This document shows, one piece after another, positions 44,565 through 53,222 of a stretch of 64,000 bases of DNA. This DNA comes from an uncultured Collinsella sp. GTDB taxonomy: Bacteria > Actinomycetota > Coriobacteriia > Coriobacteriales > Coriobacteriaceae. A program made the translations under genes and the position numbers. The first letter of the stretch is position 1; the number at the start of each line of letters is the position of its first letter. A model generated the notes under the pieces. The model saw only the letters and a program-made list of their open reading frames with translations. It was not told where the DNA came from and searched no databases. The stretch is taken from assembly GCA_900544865.1 (NCBI GenBank), contig UQXA01000002.1:62001-126000 (forward strand). The letters are read 5' to 3'.

Positions 44565-44903
44565 TTAGGCGAGCTTGGCCTCGAGCTCGGCGATGCGCTT
44601 GTAAGCATCGATGGTAAAGCGGGCCTGCTTCTCCAGAATCATAGTGGTCATGAGAGTGTCCTGAGCGTGAGCCATGATGAAGGTCATCTCCATCTCGCCA
44701 CCGCCGGCCTCCTGCGAAAGCAGCTTGGTCTGCGTGTCGTGGGCACCGATGAGCGCATCGCTGGCATCCTTGTGCAGCTGTTCGGCCTTCTCAAAGTCAC
44801 CCTCGCGAGCAGCATCGAGCGCTGCAAGCAGATCGGTCTGGGCGTCACCTGCATATGCGACAATCTCGAATCCAACCATCGAGATTTCTTCTTTGGTTGC
44901 CAT
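44565..44903 (-). CDS. lacF: PTS lactose/cellobiose-type EIIA
   Basis: A 112-residue all-helical EIIA of the lactose/chitobiose family. The phosphohistidine is His79 in FIMAHAQDTLMTT, with the trimer metal-site Asp82. It passes phosphate from HPr to the EIIB domain of LacE-type permeases. It is the only lactose-type EIIA in the window, while three EIICB permeases (46478, 51369, 55809) lack their own, so it may serve all three. Unlike classic lac operons, it is a single gene on the opposite strand from lacE. The ATG follows AAAGGA. Confidence 0.92.
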   Translation of the reverse strand: MATKEEISMVGFEIVAYAGDAQTDLLAALDAAREGDFEKAEQLHKDASDALIGAHDTQTKLLSQEAGGGEMEMTFIMAHAQDTLMTTMILEKQARFTIDAYKRIAELEAKLA

Positions 44904-45116
44904 ATTGCGTTCCTTTCACATATGAACCAATGGAGAGCATCGCGTCCGGGCATACGCGCTGCGTTGTGTATGACAGAAACAATAACATTCAAACAAAAAA
45001 AACAGCGTAAAACGTAATTTCGAGCTATGAACGGTCACTTTTCGTCCGTGAACGGTTTTTAAACCAATCTGAACAATATCGAACACAATTAGCGGAAACC
45101 CAAACAGACCCGCGCC
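44904..45116. promoter_or_regulatory. lacF promoter region
   Basis: Holds CAATATCGAACA at 45074-45085, the complement of the site upstream of the aldolase. Two copies of the shared motif occur in the minus-strand orientation: TGAACGGTCA at 45028-45037 and TCCGTGAACGGTT at 45045-45057. Confidence 0.6.
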
Positions 45117-46121
45117 CTAGCGCCAATCGCGCACCGTATCGCCCTCGACGAGCACGCCCGGAAACAGCATGTGCTCCACACCGGGCGCAACGCCCTCGGC
45201 GCCGGCAATCTTGTCAACCGCCCACATGCCGACGCGCTTGTTGTCAAAGCGCACCGTGGTCAGGCGACAATCGGGCACGATATCGCCCAGGCTGTCATCA
45301 ACACCCACCACGCTCACGTCCTGGGGCACGCACTTCCCGCGCGACTCGAGCCCACGGATGCAGCCATATGCCATGGCATCGTTGGAGGCATAGATGGCCG
45401 TACAGGTCGGATCTTCCGCCAGAGCCTGGCCTGCGGCATATCCGCTCTGTGCCGTCCAGTCGCCGCGCACGAGCTGCGGGGGCTCAATGCCATGCGCACG
45501 CAATGTCTCACGCCAGCCTTCCTCGCGCCGCATGCCCGAAAGCGAGCGCTCGGGGCATGAGATAAAGTGCACAGTCTTGTGCCCCCTCCCCAGCAAATAC
45601 TCGACCACCTGGCGCGAGCAATCGAACTGGTCGTTATCGACCGTTGAACAGAGCGGGTGCTCCAACATCGTAACGAGCACCGTCTGCATGCCAGGCAGCG
45701 GCTCGAAGGTTCCAAAGTCCGCCGGCATGCGGTTCATAATCACAACCATGCCATCCACCGGCAGTGCGCTCATGCGCGACGATGCGCTCTCGAGGGTATA
45801 CGGATGCCCGTCTACTTTAGTGAGGGTGATGGCATAGCCATGTTTGTCGGCCGCTGCGGCAAAGCCCTCCATACGGTCGAGATTGCCGGTGCCGGTAATG
45901 TTGAACATGGCGACGCCGACGGTCTTAAACTTACCGCGGCGCAGCGATCGACCGGCAAAATTGGGGCGATACCCCAGCTCGCGCATGGCGGCACGCACGC
46001 GTTCCTTGGTCTCGGGGCGCACGCTGGGCGAATCGTGCACCGTACGCGAGACTGTCTGCTCCGAGACGCCCGCGAGGCGCGCTACGTCTTTGACGGATAC
46101 CGATTTTTTAACAGCGGCCAT
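45117..46121 (-). CDS. LacI-family regulator, divergent from lacE
   Basis: A 334-residue LacI protein: HTH SVKDVARLAGVSEQTVSRTV, hinge PNFAGRSLRRG, ligand domain with TAIYASNDAMAYG and DVSVVGVDDS. It is a paralogue of the regulators at 33634 and 50083. It is divergent from lacE; a pair of inverted operator-like sites (46281-46296 and 46400-46415) lies in between, so it probably controls lacE-lacG. The ribosome site (AGAAAGA) is weak. Ligand unknown; a galactoside or its phosphate is expected from context. Confidence 0.85.
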   Translation of the reverse strand: MAAVKKSVSVKDVARLAGVSEQTVSRTVHDSPSVRPETKERVRAAMRELGYRPNFAGRSLRRGKFKTVGVAMFNITGTGNLDRMEGFAAAADKHGYAITLTKVDGHPYTLESASSRMSALPVDGMVVIMNRMPADFGTFEPLPGMQTVLVTMLEHPLCSTVDNDQFDCSRQVVEYLLGRGHKTVHFISCPERSLSGMRREEGWRETLRAHGIEPPQLVRGDWTAQSGYAAGQALAEDPTCTAIYASNDAMAYGCIRGLESRGKCVPQDVSVVGVDDSLGDIVPDCRLTTVRFDNKRVGMWAVDKIAGAEGVAPGVEHMLFPGVLVEGDTVRDWR

Positions 46122-46477
46122 AGGTCGATCTTTCTATGTCAACGATGCCATTGGTGGCACCCTGCGCAGTCATTTTTAACGCCTTCAAGTATATCCAACG
46201 CCTCCCCCACCATACGCTCACCACCCAAAACCTACCGTTCACCGACATTTTTGCTTCCCCGAACGGCTTTTGGCGCCCAAATGTTAACGTTGCCATTGTG
46301 CAAACACAGAGCCACCGGGCGGCTCAAACGTTTACGCATAAGGAATCGACGGTTCGCAGGCACAGGAACCACCGGTTCGCGTCTTTTTTGTGTCGCAAAA
46401 TGGCAACGTCAACATTTTGGCAACCGAACGTCAAAAGCTACCATCGTTGCTAACCCACCGACTCTTAGGAGCATTGC
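46122..46477. promoter_or_regulatory. lacE control region
   Basis: ATGTTAACGTTGCCAT (46281-46296) and ATGGCAACGTCAACAT (46400-46415) are inverted copies differing at one base, suited to looping by a LacI tetramer. CTACCGTTCACCGACA at 46232-46247 is the shared carbohydrate motif. CAAACGTTTACG at 46329-46340 is another LacI-like half-palindrome. Confidence 0.65.
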
Positions 46478-48226
46478 ATGGAGCAACTCATCGCCATCAT
46501 CGAAAAGGGCCAGCCCTTTTTCAACGCGATCGCCCGCAACAAGTACCTCAAGGCGATCCGCGACGGCTTTATCTCCGTCATCCCCATCATCATCTTCTCG
46601 TCCATCTTCTGCCTGGTAGCCTCGGTCCCCAACATCTGGGGTTTCTACTGGCCCGATGACATCAACAACGCCCTGTGGAAGTGCTACAACTACTCCATGG
46701 GCATCCTGGCCATCGCCTGCGCCGCTACCACGGCCAAGCATTTCGCCGACGCCCAGAACCGCGATCTGCCCAAGAATAACCAGATCAACTTTATCTCGTG
46801 CATGTGCGCGGCCATCATCGGCTTCTTGCTCCTTTCGAGCGACACCATCGCCACGGATGCCGCCAGTGGCTTCAACACCACCTACCTTGGTTCCAAGGGC
46901 CTACTGACCGCCTTCATCGCTGCGTTTGTGACCGGCATCATCTACAAGTTCTTTATCAAGCGCAACATCACCGTCAAGATGCCCGAGCAGGTTCCGCCCA
47001 ACATCTCGCAGACCTTTAAGGACATCATCCCCTTCTCCGTCTGCATCACCGTCTTTTGGGTCTTTGACATCGTCTTCCGCGCTGCCTTTGGCTTCTGCTT
47101 TGCCCAGGGCGTCATCCAGGTGTTCCAGCCCCTGTTCACCGCTGCCGACGGCTACATCGGCCTTGCTGTGATTTACGGCGCCATGAGCCTGTTCTGGTTC
47201 GTGGGCGTCCACGGCCCCTCGATCGTCGAGCCCGCCATCGCCGCCGCCCTCGTTTCCAACATGACCGACAACCTGGCTGCGTTCCAGGCCGGCCAGCACG
47301 CTTCCGCTGTCCTGACCCAGGGTGCCCAGTACTTCGTCGTCTGCATGGGCGGCACCGGCGCCACGCTCGTCCTGGTCTTTATGTTCTGCTTCCTGGCCAA
47401 GTCCCAGGAGATACGCGCTGTCGGTAAGGCCGCCATCGTCCCCGTGTGCTTTGCCGTCAACGAGCCGCTGCTGTTCGCCGCGCCTATCGTGCTCAACCCC
47501 GTCTTCTTTGTCCCGTTTGTCTTTGCCCCGATCGCCAACATCTGGATCCTCAAGATCTTTATCGACTTCTTGGGCATGAACGGCTTTATGTACACCCTGC
47601 CTTGGACCGTCCCCGGCCCCATCGGCACCATCATGGGCCTGGGCTTCCAGCCGCTCGCCTTTGTGATGCTCGCCCTTATCCTGGTCGTCGACTTCGTTCT
47701 GTACTATCCGTTCTTCCGTGCCTATGACGCCCAGAAGTGCGCCGAGGAGGCCGAGATTTCCCAGGAGGAGCTCGCCGCCAAGAACGCCGAGAAGGCCGCC
47801 AAGCTCAACGATGCCTTCCAGGGCAAGGCCGACGCCAAGAGCGTTGCCGCCGGCGCTCCCGCCGCTTCCGCAGCACCCGCTGCCGAGGCAACGGCCACCA
47901 GCGACCTCAACGGCAAACGCGTGCTCGTGCTCTGCCAGGGTGGCGGTACCTCGGGCCTGCTCGCCAACGCGCTGGCCAAGGCCGCCAAGGAGCGCGGCAT
48001 CAATCTTGAAACCGCTGCCGAGGCCTATGGCAACCACGTGGACATGCTCCCCGACTTCGATCTGGTCGTCCTGGCCCCGCAAGCCGCAAGCTACCTGGCC
48101 GATCTGCAGAAGGACTGCGAGCGCGTGGGCAACAAGTGCGTCGCCTGCCGCGGTAAGCAGTACATTGAGCTTTCCCAGAACGGCGATAAGTCTCTCGCCT
48201 TCGTAAGCGAGCAACTCTCGAAGTAA
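46478..48226 (+). CDS. lacE: lactose-type PTS permease, EIICB
   Basis: A 582-residue permease. EIIC comes first (about ten membrane segments; VNEPLLFAAPIVLNP is the substrate-site block of the lactose/cellobiose family). A 40-residue Ala-rich linker follows, then a C-terminal EIIB with the phosphocysteine loop VLVLCQGGGTSGLLANAL. It imports and phosphorylates a beta-galactoside using phosphate from LacF. Followed at 66 bases by a GH1 phospho-beta-galactosidase gene. AGGAG lies six bases before the ATG. Two paralogues at 51369 and 55809 share the architecture; this one is more divergent in EIIC and may differ in substrate. Confidence 0.9.
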   Translation: MEQLIAIIEKGQPFFNAIARNKYLKAIRDGFISVIPIIIFSSIFCLVASVPNIWGFYWPDDINNALWKCYNYSMGILAIACAATTAKHFADAQNRDLPKNNQINFISCMCAAIIGFLLLSSDTIATDAASGFNTTYLGSKGLLTAFIAAFVTGIIYKFFIKRNITVKMPEQVPPNISQTFKDIIPFSVCITVFWVFDIVFRAAFGFCFAQGVIQVFQPLFTAADGYIGLAVIYGAMSLFWFVGVHGPSIVEPAIAAALVSNMTDNLAAFQAGQHASAVLTQGAQYFVVCMGGTGATLVLVFMFCFLAKSQEIRAVGKAAIVPVCFAVNEPLLFAAPIVLNPVFFVPFVFAPIANIWILKIFIDFLGMNGFMYTLPWTVPGPIGTIMGLGFQPLAFVMLALILVVDFVLYYPFFRAYDAQKCAEEAEISQEELAAKNAEKAAKLNDAFQGKADAKSVAAGAPAASAAPAAEATATSDLNGKRVLVLCQGGGTSGLLANALAKAAKERGINLETAAEAYGNHVDMLPDFDLVVLAPQAASYLADLQKDCERVGNKCVACRGKQYIELSQNGDKSLAFVSEQLSK

Positions 48227-48235
48227 GTAACGCAC

Positions 48236-48269
48236 AGGGCCAGCCGACCATCCAAGACCGGCTGGCCCT
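48236..48269 (+). terminator. intercistronic hairpin lacE-lacG
   Basis: AGGGCCAGCCG pairs with CGGCTGGCCCT around twelve bases. A similar hairpin separates the second lacE-lacG pair (53162-53188), suggesting attenuation or differential mRNA stability. Confidence 0.5.
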
Positions 48270-48292
48270 TCGATTTAGACGATTGGATCATC

Positions 48293-49732
48293 ATGTCCGT
48301 TAACCCTGCTAGCGTCACCAACCCGCCTGCGCAGTTTCCCGAGGACTTTGTCTTTGGCGGCGCCACTGCTGCCTACCAGGTAGAGGGCGAGACCCGCACC
48401 CACGGTAAAGGCAAGGTTGCCTGGGACGACTTCCTGGAGGCCCAGGGGCGCTTTTCCCCCGATCCCGCTTCGGACTTCTACAACCAGTACCCCGTCGATC
48501 TGGAACTGTGCGAGGAGTTCGGCATCAACGGCATTCGTCTCTCCATCGCCTGGAGCCGCATCTTCCCCAACGGCACCGGCGAGATCAACCCCGAGGGCGT
48601 GCAGTTCTACCACGATCTCTTCGCCGAGTGCCACAAGCACCACGTTGAGCCGTTTGTCACGCTGCATCACTTCGACACGCCGCTTGCCCTCTTTGAGAAG
48701 GGCGACTTCCTCAACCGCGAGACCATCGATGCCTTTGTGGACTTTGCCACCTTCTGCTTTAAGGAGTACGCCGACCAGGTGACCTACTGGTTCACCTTTA
48801 ACGAGATCTGGGCCGATGCCTCCAACACCTACATCGAGGGCACCTTCCCCGGCGGCGTCAAGGCGCATCTGGCCGAGGCTTTCCAGTGCGAGCACAACAT
48901 GATGCTCGCCCACGCCAAGGCCGTACTGGCCTTCCACAACGGCGGTTTTAAGGGCAAAATCGGCGTCATTCAGTCGTTGGAGTTTAAGTATCCGCTCAAC
49001 GAGAACGACCCCGCCGACATCAAAGCCGCCAACAACGAGCACGTGTTGCAGAACCAGTTCTTGCTCGACGCCACCTTCCGCGGCGACTACGCGCCCGACA
49101 CCCTCGAGTGCGCCAACCGTCTGGCTGCCGTCTCGGGCGGCACCATCGAGATCCTGGACGAGGACCTCGAGATTATGCGCGAGGCCGCGCTCTACAACGA
49201 CTACCTGGGCGTCAACAACTACCAGTGCCGCTTCTTGAAGGCTTACGACGGCGAGAACGACCTGCACCACAACGGTACGGGCGAGAAGGGCACCGGCCGC
49301 TGGCGCGTTAAGGGTATTGGCGAGCACGTGAACAAGCCTGGCATCCCCACCACCGACTGGGACTGGATCATCTATCCCGAGGGCCTGTTCGATCTGCTCG
49401 TCTACATTAAGCAGCGCTACCCCAACTACAAGCAGATCTTCGTTACAGAAAACGGCATGGGCTACAAGGACCCCTACAAGGACGGTTTTGTGGACGACCA
49501 GCCGCGCATCGACTACATCGAGCAGCACTTGCGCTGGCTGCTCAAGGCCATGGAGGTGGGCGTCAACGTGGGCGGCTACTTCCTGTGGAGTCTGCAGGAT
49601 CAGTTCTCCTGGACCAATGGTTACAACAAGCGCTATGGCTTCTTCTACGTTGACTTTGAAACCCAGAAGCGCACGCCCAAGGCAAGCGCCTACTGGTACA
49701 AGCACGTGGCGCAGACCCGTCGTCTGGACTAG
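48293..49732 (+). CDS. lacG: 6-phospho-beta-galactosidase (GH1)
   Basis: A 479-residue GH1 enzyme beginning FPEDFVFGGATAAYQVEG. The acid/base Glu is in FTFNEIW near residue 171 and the nucleophile Glu in FVTENGMGY near 385. The phosphate-binding Ser, Lys and Tyr of phospho-glycosidases are seen in SWTNGYNKRYGFFYVDF. It hydrolyses lactose-6-phosphate to glucose and galactose-6-phosphate, the latter entering LacAB. The ribosome site is poor, and translation may depend on lacE. It is about 70% similar by eye to the paralogue at 53223. 6-phospho-beta-glucosides are an alternative substrate. Confidence 0.9.
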   Translation: MSVNPASVTNPPAQFPEDFVFGGATAAYQVEGETRTHGKGKVAWDDFLEAQGRFSPDPASDFYNQYPVDLELCEEFGINGIRLSIAWSRIFPNGTGEINPEGVQFYHDLFAECHKHHVEPFVTLHHFDTPLALFEKGDFLNRETIDAFVDFATFCFKEYADQVTYWFTFNEIWADASNTYIEGTFPGGVKAHLAEAFQCEHNMMLAHAKAVLAFHNGGFKGKIGVIQSLEFKYPLNENDPADIKAANNEHVLQNQFLLDATFRGDYAPDTLECANRLAAVSGGTIEILDEDLEIMREAALYNDYLGVNNYQCRFLKAYDGENDLHHNGTGEKGTGRWRVKGIGEHVNKPGIPTTDWDWIIYPEGLFDLLVYIKQRYPNYKQIFVTENGMGYKDPYKDGFVDDQPRIDYIEQHLRWLLKAMEVGVNVGGYFLWSLQDQFSWTNGYNKRYGFFYVDFETQKRTPKASAYWYKHVAQTRRLD

Positions 49733-49777
49733 CGGCTGGCGGGGTTACCTTCCCACATAGCCTGTCCCCATTTCTCA

Positions 49778-49830
49778 GCCGGGGGGTGGCACGTCACACG
49801 GCGCGCCGCCCCCGGCCTTTTGTTTTTGTT
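49778..49830 (+). terminator. terminator after lacG
   Basis: CCGGGGGGTGGC pairs with GCCGCCCCCGG, followed by CTTTTGTTTTTGTT. Confidence 0.8.
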
Positions 49831-49848
49831 CGGCTGGGGGGCCGTTTT

Positions 49849-50064
49849 TCTCGATCTGTAACATCTAGCCGAGTTTTTGGTCCCTAGCTGTTACAAATCA
49901 AGACAAACCGGGAAGACGGGGCCGAATTGTCTAAATCTGTAACACTAAAACCGGTTTTGGACGTCTGGTTGTTACAGATTGAGATAAACGCACAGGACAA
50001 TCCTCTCAATCTCGATCTGTAACATCTAGCCAAGTATTTCGGTCCTAACTGTTACAGATTGAGA
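49849..50064. repeat. alternating inverted-repeat array 2 (3 units)
   Basis: Three forward copies of TCTCGATCTGTAACA-like repeat, each followed after exactly 25 bases by its complement, with 25-26 bases between units. Spacers resemble those of array 4, for example GCCGAGTTTTT and ACCGGTTTTGGACGTCT. It lies between the convergent lacG and LacI genes. Confidence 0.75.
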
Positions 50065-50082
50065 TGAACGAGCCGAGCACGT

Positions 50083-51093
50083 CTACGCCCGCAGGTCTTT
50101 CACGCTGGAACGCTCGATCAGCACGCCTGACACAAGCGTGCGGCTTCTGGAGCTCGGAGCCTCAAGGCCTGCGACGACCTCGTTAAGCGCACGGACGCCC
50201 AGCTCGCGATGGCGAAACTTCACCGACGTCAGAATCGAGTTGGGAATCGTCTTGTAGAGCTCATCGTCGAAGCCGATCACGGACACATCATTGGGCACAC
50301 TGAGCCCTTTGTCACGCAGGGCCATCATAACGCCGTTTGCCATGCAGTCGTTAGCAGCGAGGACCGCCGTGCAATCGGGTTTATCGGCAAGCACAAGGCC
50401 CGCGGCATAGCCACTATCCGCATTCCAATCGCCTTGCAGAGGCTCGGGCGGCTCAATGCCACGTGCCTCGAGTGCCGCACGCCAACCTTTCATACGGCAT
50501 AAGCTCGACAGCGACTCTTTCTTACCAGAGACGAAGTACACGTTTTTATGCCCGTGATTCAAGAAGTATTCGCACGCCATGCGCGCGCCACCCTCTTGAT
50601 CGTCACTAACGGTAGAGCAGGTAGGATGTTCCATCGGCGTGATAATCACCGTCTTGAGGTCTTTCGGCGCCTCAAAGGTATCAAAGTCATCGACCATTTG
50701 ACGCAGGTTGAAGATCATGCCGTCGACGGGAAGCTGCGACATCCTGCGCGCCGCTTCGGCAAGGGTCATCTTCTCCCCCGCCCGCTTTTTGATCATCGTG
50801 AGCGCAAAGCCTCGCTCTTCGGCGGCATCGGCGATACCGTCAATCATGTCCACGGCGCCGCCCGACAAGTGGAACATCACCACGCCGATGCACCCGTAAC
50901 GGCCCAACTTGAGTGAACGCGCGGCAAAGTTCGCCCGGAACCCAAGCGCCTCCATGGCAGCATGGACCCTATCGCGCGTCGACTCGCGCACGCTATCGGG
51001 CTCGTTGATCACGCGCGACACCGTCTTGAGAGAAACACCCGCGGCAATCGCCACATCGTTCATCGAGACGTTTTTCTTGTCCATCGTTGCCAC
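50083..51093 (-). CDS. LacI-family regulator, divergent from the second lacE
   Basis: A 336-residue LacI protein: HTH SMNDVAIAAGVSLKTVSRVI, hinge ANFAARSLKLG, ligand domain TAVLAANDCMANGV and DVSVIGFDDELYKT. GTG at 51093 has GGAG five bases upstream; the ATG three codons later is an alternative. It is divergent from the PTS gene at 51369, and the operator-like palindrome at 51231-51257 lies between, so it likely controls the lacE/lacG pair at 51369-54644. The stretch EEFSL of its paralogue at 33634 is replaced by GEKMTLAEAARRM, so ligand contacts may differ. Confidence 0.85.
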   Translation of the reverse strand: MATMDKKNVSMNDVAIAAGVSLKTVSRVINEPDSVRESTRDRVHAAMEALGFRANFAARSLKLGRYGCIGVVMFHLSGGAVDMIDGIADAAEERGFALTMIKKRAGEKMTLAEAARRMSQLPVDGMIFNLRQMVDDFDTFEAPKDLKTVIITPMEHPTCSTVSDDQEGGARMACEYFLNHGHKNVYFVSGKKESLSSLCRMKGWRAALEARGIEPPEPLQGDWNADSGYAAGLVLADKPDCTAVLAANDCMANGVMMALRDKGLSVPNDVSVIGFDDELYKTIPNSILTSVKFRHRELGVRALNEVVAGLEAPSSRSRTLVSGVLIERSSVKDLRA

Positions 51094-51368
51094 TGCTTCT
51101 CCACTCGGTTCTCTATCGCTTGTTTTTTGTGTTCTAGCATACACTACCTGCCCGACTGACAAATCAGCCGTTTATCGGACGATATCGACCGTTCACCTGT
51201 AAATCCTTGTTGCTCTTCCAAAAATGTCTTACGTTGTCATTAACGAAATGACAACGTTGTCATTTCGCAATGCCTTCCTTAAGCAGGAAGGTTTCCGGGC
51301 AGTCCTGACCATCCATCGACGACCAGTTCCATCCACATGCATCGCGCATCGAGCAGCAAAGGAGCTCT
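51094..51368. promoter_or_regulatory. control region of the second lacE
   Basis: ACGTTGTCATT at 51231-51241 and its complement at 51247-51257 form a perfect palindrome. ACGTTGTCATTTCG starts again at 51254, giving three half-sites. ACCGTTCACCTG at 51189-51200 is a weaker copy of the shared motif. Confidence 0.65.
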
Positions 51369-53147
51369 ATGGACGCCATCGTAAAGATGCTCGAAAAGCA
51401 TCAACCGTTCTTTGAGAAGATCTCGAGGAACATCTACCTCCAGGCCATTAAGGACGGATTCCTTGGGTGCATGCCCATTGTCCTCACCTCTTCGATCTTC
51501 CTGCTGATTGCCACCCTTCCCGGCGTAGTTGGCATCACGCTGCCCCAGCCGCTCATCGACTGGTGCAACAAGCTGTATAACTTCACCATGGGCGTCATGG
51601 GCATCATGGTTGCCGGCACCACTGCCAAGAACTTTACGGCTTCTATGAACCGTCGCATGCCCGCCGGCAAAGTGCTCAACGACGGCTCCACCATGGTGGC
51701 CGCCCAGTGCAGCATGCTGCTGCTCGCTGTTACGCAGTTCACCACCAAGTTCGACGGTTCCGAACTTTCGGTCTTCGACTGCACCAGCATGGGCACGCGC
51801 GGTCTGTTCTCCGCCTATATCGCCGCGTTCATTACCGTGTGGGTCTATAAATTCTGCGTCTCGCGCGATCTGACCATTAAGCTGCCCAAGGAAGTCCCGG
51901 GCGCCATCGCTCAGAACTTCCGCGACATCATCCCCTTTGGCGGCGCCGTCATCATCTGCGGCATCATCGATGTCGTCGTGCGCAACCTCATGGGCGTTCC
52001 GTTCTCCGAGCTGCTTATCAAACTGCTCTCCCCGCTCTTTACCGCCGCAGAAACCTATCCTGGCCTTATCCTTATCCAGGCAGCCACCGCGTTCTTCTGG
52101 TTCATCGGCGTCCACGGCCCCTCGATCGTCCAGCCGGGCATCGACCCCATCCGTCTTGCCAACCAGGCCGAGAACCTGCAGGTTCTGCTGGCCGGTGGTC
52201 ACCCCGCCCATTCCCTCACCTTCAACATGTCGCTCGTGGGTGAGTTCGGCGGCACCGGCGCCACGTTCATCGTGCCGCTTCTGCTGATTCTCTTCATGAA
52301 GTCCAAGCAGCTCAAAGCCGTCGGTAAGGCTTCGATTGTTCCTGTTGCCTTCGCCGTCAACGAACCGCTGCTCTTTGGCGCGCCGATGATCCTTAACCCC
52401 TACATGCTCATCCCCTTTGTTGCCGCCGGCTGCGTCAACGTGAGTGTTGCCAAGTTCTTTATCGATAACGTGGGCATGAACGGCTTCTCCTTCGTGGTGC
52501 CTTGGGCTACCCCTGCCCCCATCGGCATTTTCATCACCACGAACTTCCAGCTTATCGCCCTGGTATTTGTCGCGATCATCATCTTGCTGGACGCCATCAT
52601 CTACCTGCCGTTCTTGAAGGCATACGACAAGCTGCTCTGCGACCAGGAGGCCGAGCGCGCCGCCGAGCTGGGTCTTGAGTCCGATGGTGCTGCCACCATC
52701 GCCGCCAGCACCTCCGCGCCCGCTGTCGAGCAGGCTACCGCTTCCGTCGAGCCGACCACCGCTGCCGGCGACAGCGAGCCTGTCGCCGATCAGCCCGAGC
52801 CCGTCGTCGAAGCATCCGCTAAGAAGGATGTCGATGGCCTGAAGGTCCTCGTCCTGTGCGCCGGCGCTGGCACCTCTGCCATGCTTGCCAACGCCATCAA
52901 GGAAGGTGCCGCGCAGACCGGAGAGAACATCGCTTCCTCTGCCGGCGCTTATGGCCAGCACACTGCCATCATGGATCAGTACGACGTTATCGTGCTTGCC
53001 CCGCAGGTCCGTAGCTACTACAACGACATGAAGGCCGACACCGATCGTCTGGGCATTAAGCTGCTCGCCCCGCGCGGTAAGGAATATATCGACCTTACCC
53101 GCGACCCCGCTGGCGCCATCAAGTGGCTCCGCGAGAACCTCGACTAG
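51369..53147 (+). CDS. lactose/cellobiose-type PTS permease, EIICB (second)
   Basis: A 592-residue EIICB. EIIC has VNEPLLFGAPMILNP and FWFIGVHGPSIVQPG. The linker is an acidic Ala/Glu/Val-rich stretch of about 70 residues, and the C-terminal EIIB has VLVLCAGAGTSAMLANAIK. It forms a unit with a GH1 gene 75 bases downstream, mirroring lacE-lacG. Its EIIC is closer to the permease at 55809 than to 46478. It probably imports another beta-galactoside or beta-glucoside; no dedicated EIIA is adjacent. GGAG precedes the ATG. Confidence 0.88.
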   Translation: MDAIVKMLEKHQPFFEKISRNIYLQAIKDGFLGCMPIVLTSSIFLLIATLPGVVGITLPQPLIDWCNKLYNFTMGVMGIMVAGTTAKNFTASMNRRMPAGKVLNDGSTMVAAQCSMLLLAVTQFTTKFDGSELSVFDCTSMGTRGLFSAYIAAFITVWVYKFCVSRDLTIKLPKEVPGAIAQNFRDIIPFGGAVIICGIIDVVVRNLMGVPFSELLIKLLSPLFTAAETYPGLILIQAATAFFWFIGVHGPSIVQPGIDPIRLANQAENLQVLLAGGHPAHSLTFNMSLVGEFGGTGATFIVPLLLILFMKSKQLKAVGKASIVPVAFAVNEPLLFGAPMILNPYMLIPFVAAGCVNVSVAKFFIDNVGMNGFSFVVPWATPAPIGIFITTNFQLIALVFVAIIILLDAIIYLPFLKAYDKLLCDQEAERAAELGLESDGAATIAASTSAPAVEQATASVEPTTAAGDSEPVADQPEPVVEASAKKDVDGLKVLVLCAGAGTSAMLANAIKEGAAQTGENIASSAGAYGQHTAIMDQYDVIVLAPQVRSYYNDMKADTDRLGIKLLAPRGKEYIDLTRDPAGAIKWLRENLD

Positions 53148-53161
53148 CTCCTCCCTCTGTT

Positions 53162-53188
53162 GGTGCCCGGATCCCCTGTTCGGGCACC
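53162..53188 (+). terminator. intercistronic hairpin, second lacE-lacG pair
   Basis: GGTGCCCG pairs with CGGGCACC around eleven bases, between the PTS and GH1 genes, as at 48236-48269. Confidence 0.5.
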
Positions 53189-53222
53189 TCTCCCTATTCG
53201 AATCCCACAGAAAGGATGCCTC

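Noticed and set aside
46901..48235. 444-residue open frame on the minus strand
   Set aside because: Antisense to lacE; repetitive Gly/Asp/Val composition.
49849..50064. CRISPR array
   Set aside because: Repeats alternate in orientation, spacers are related between arrays, and no cas gene is in the window.
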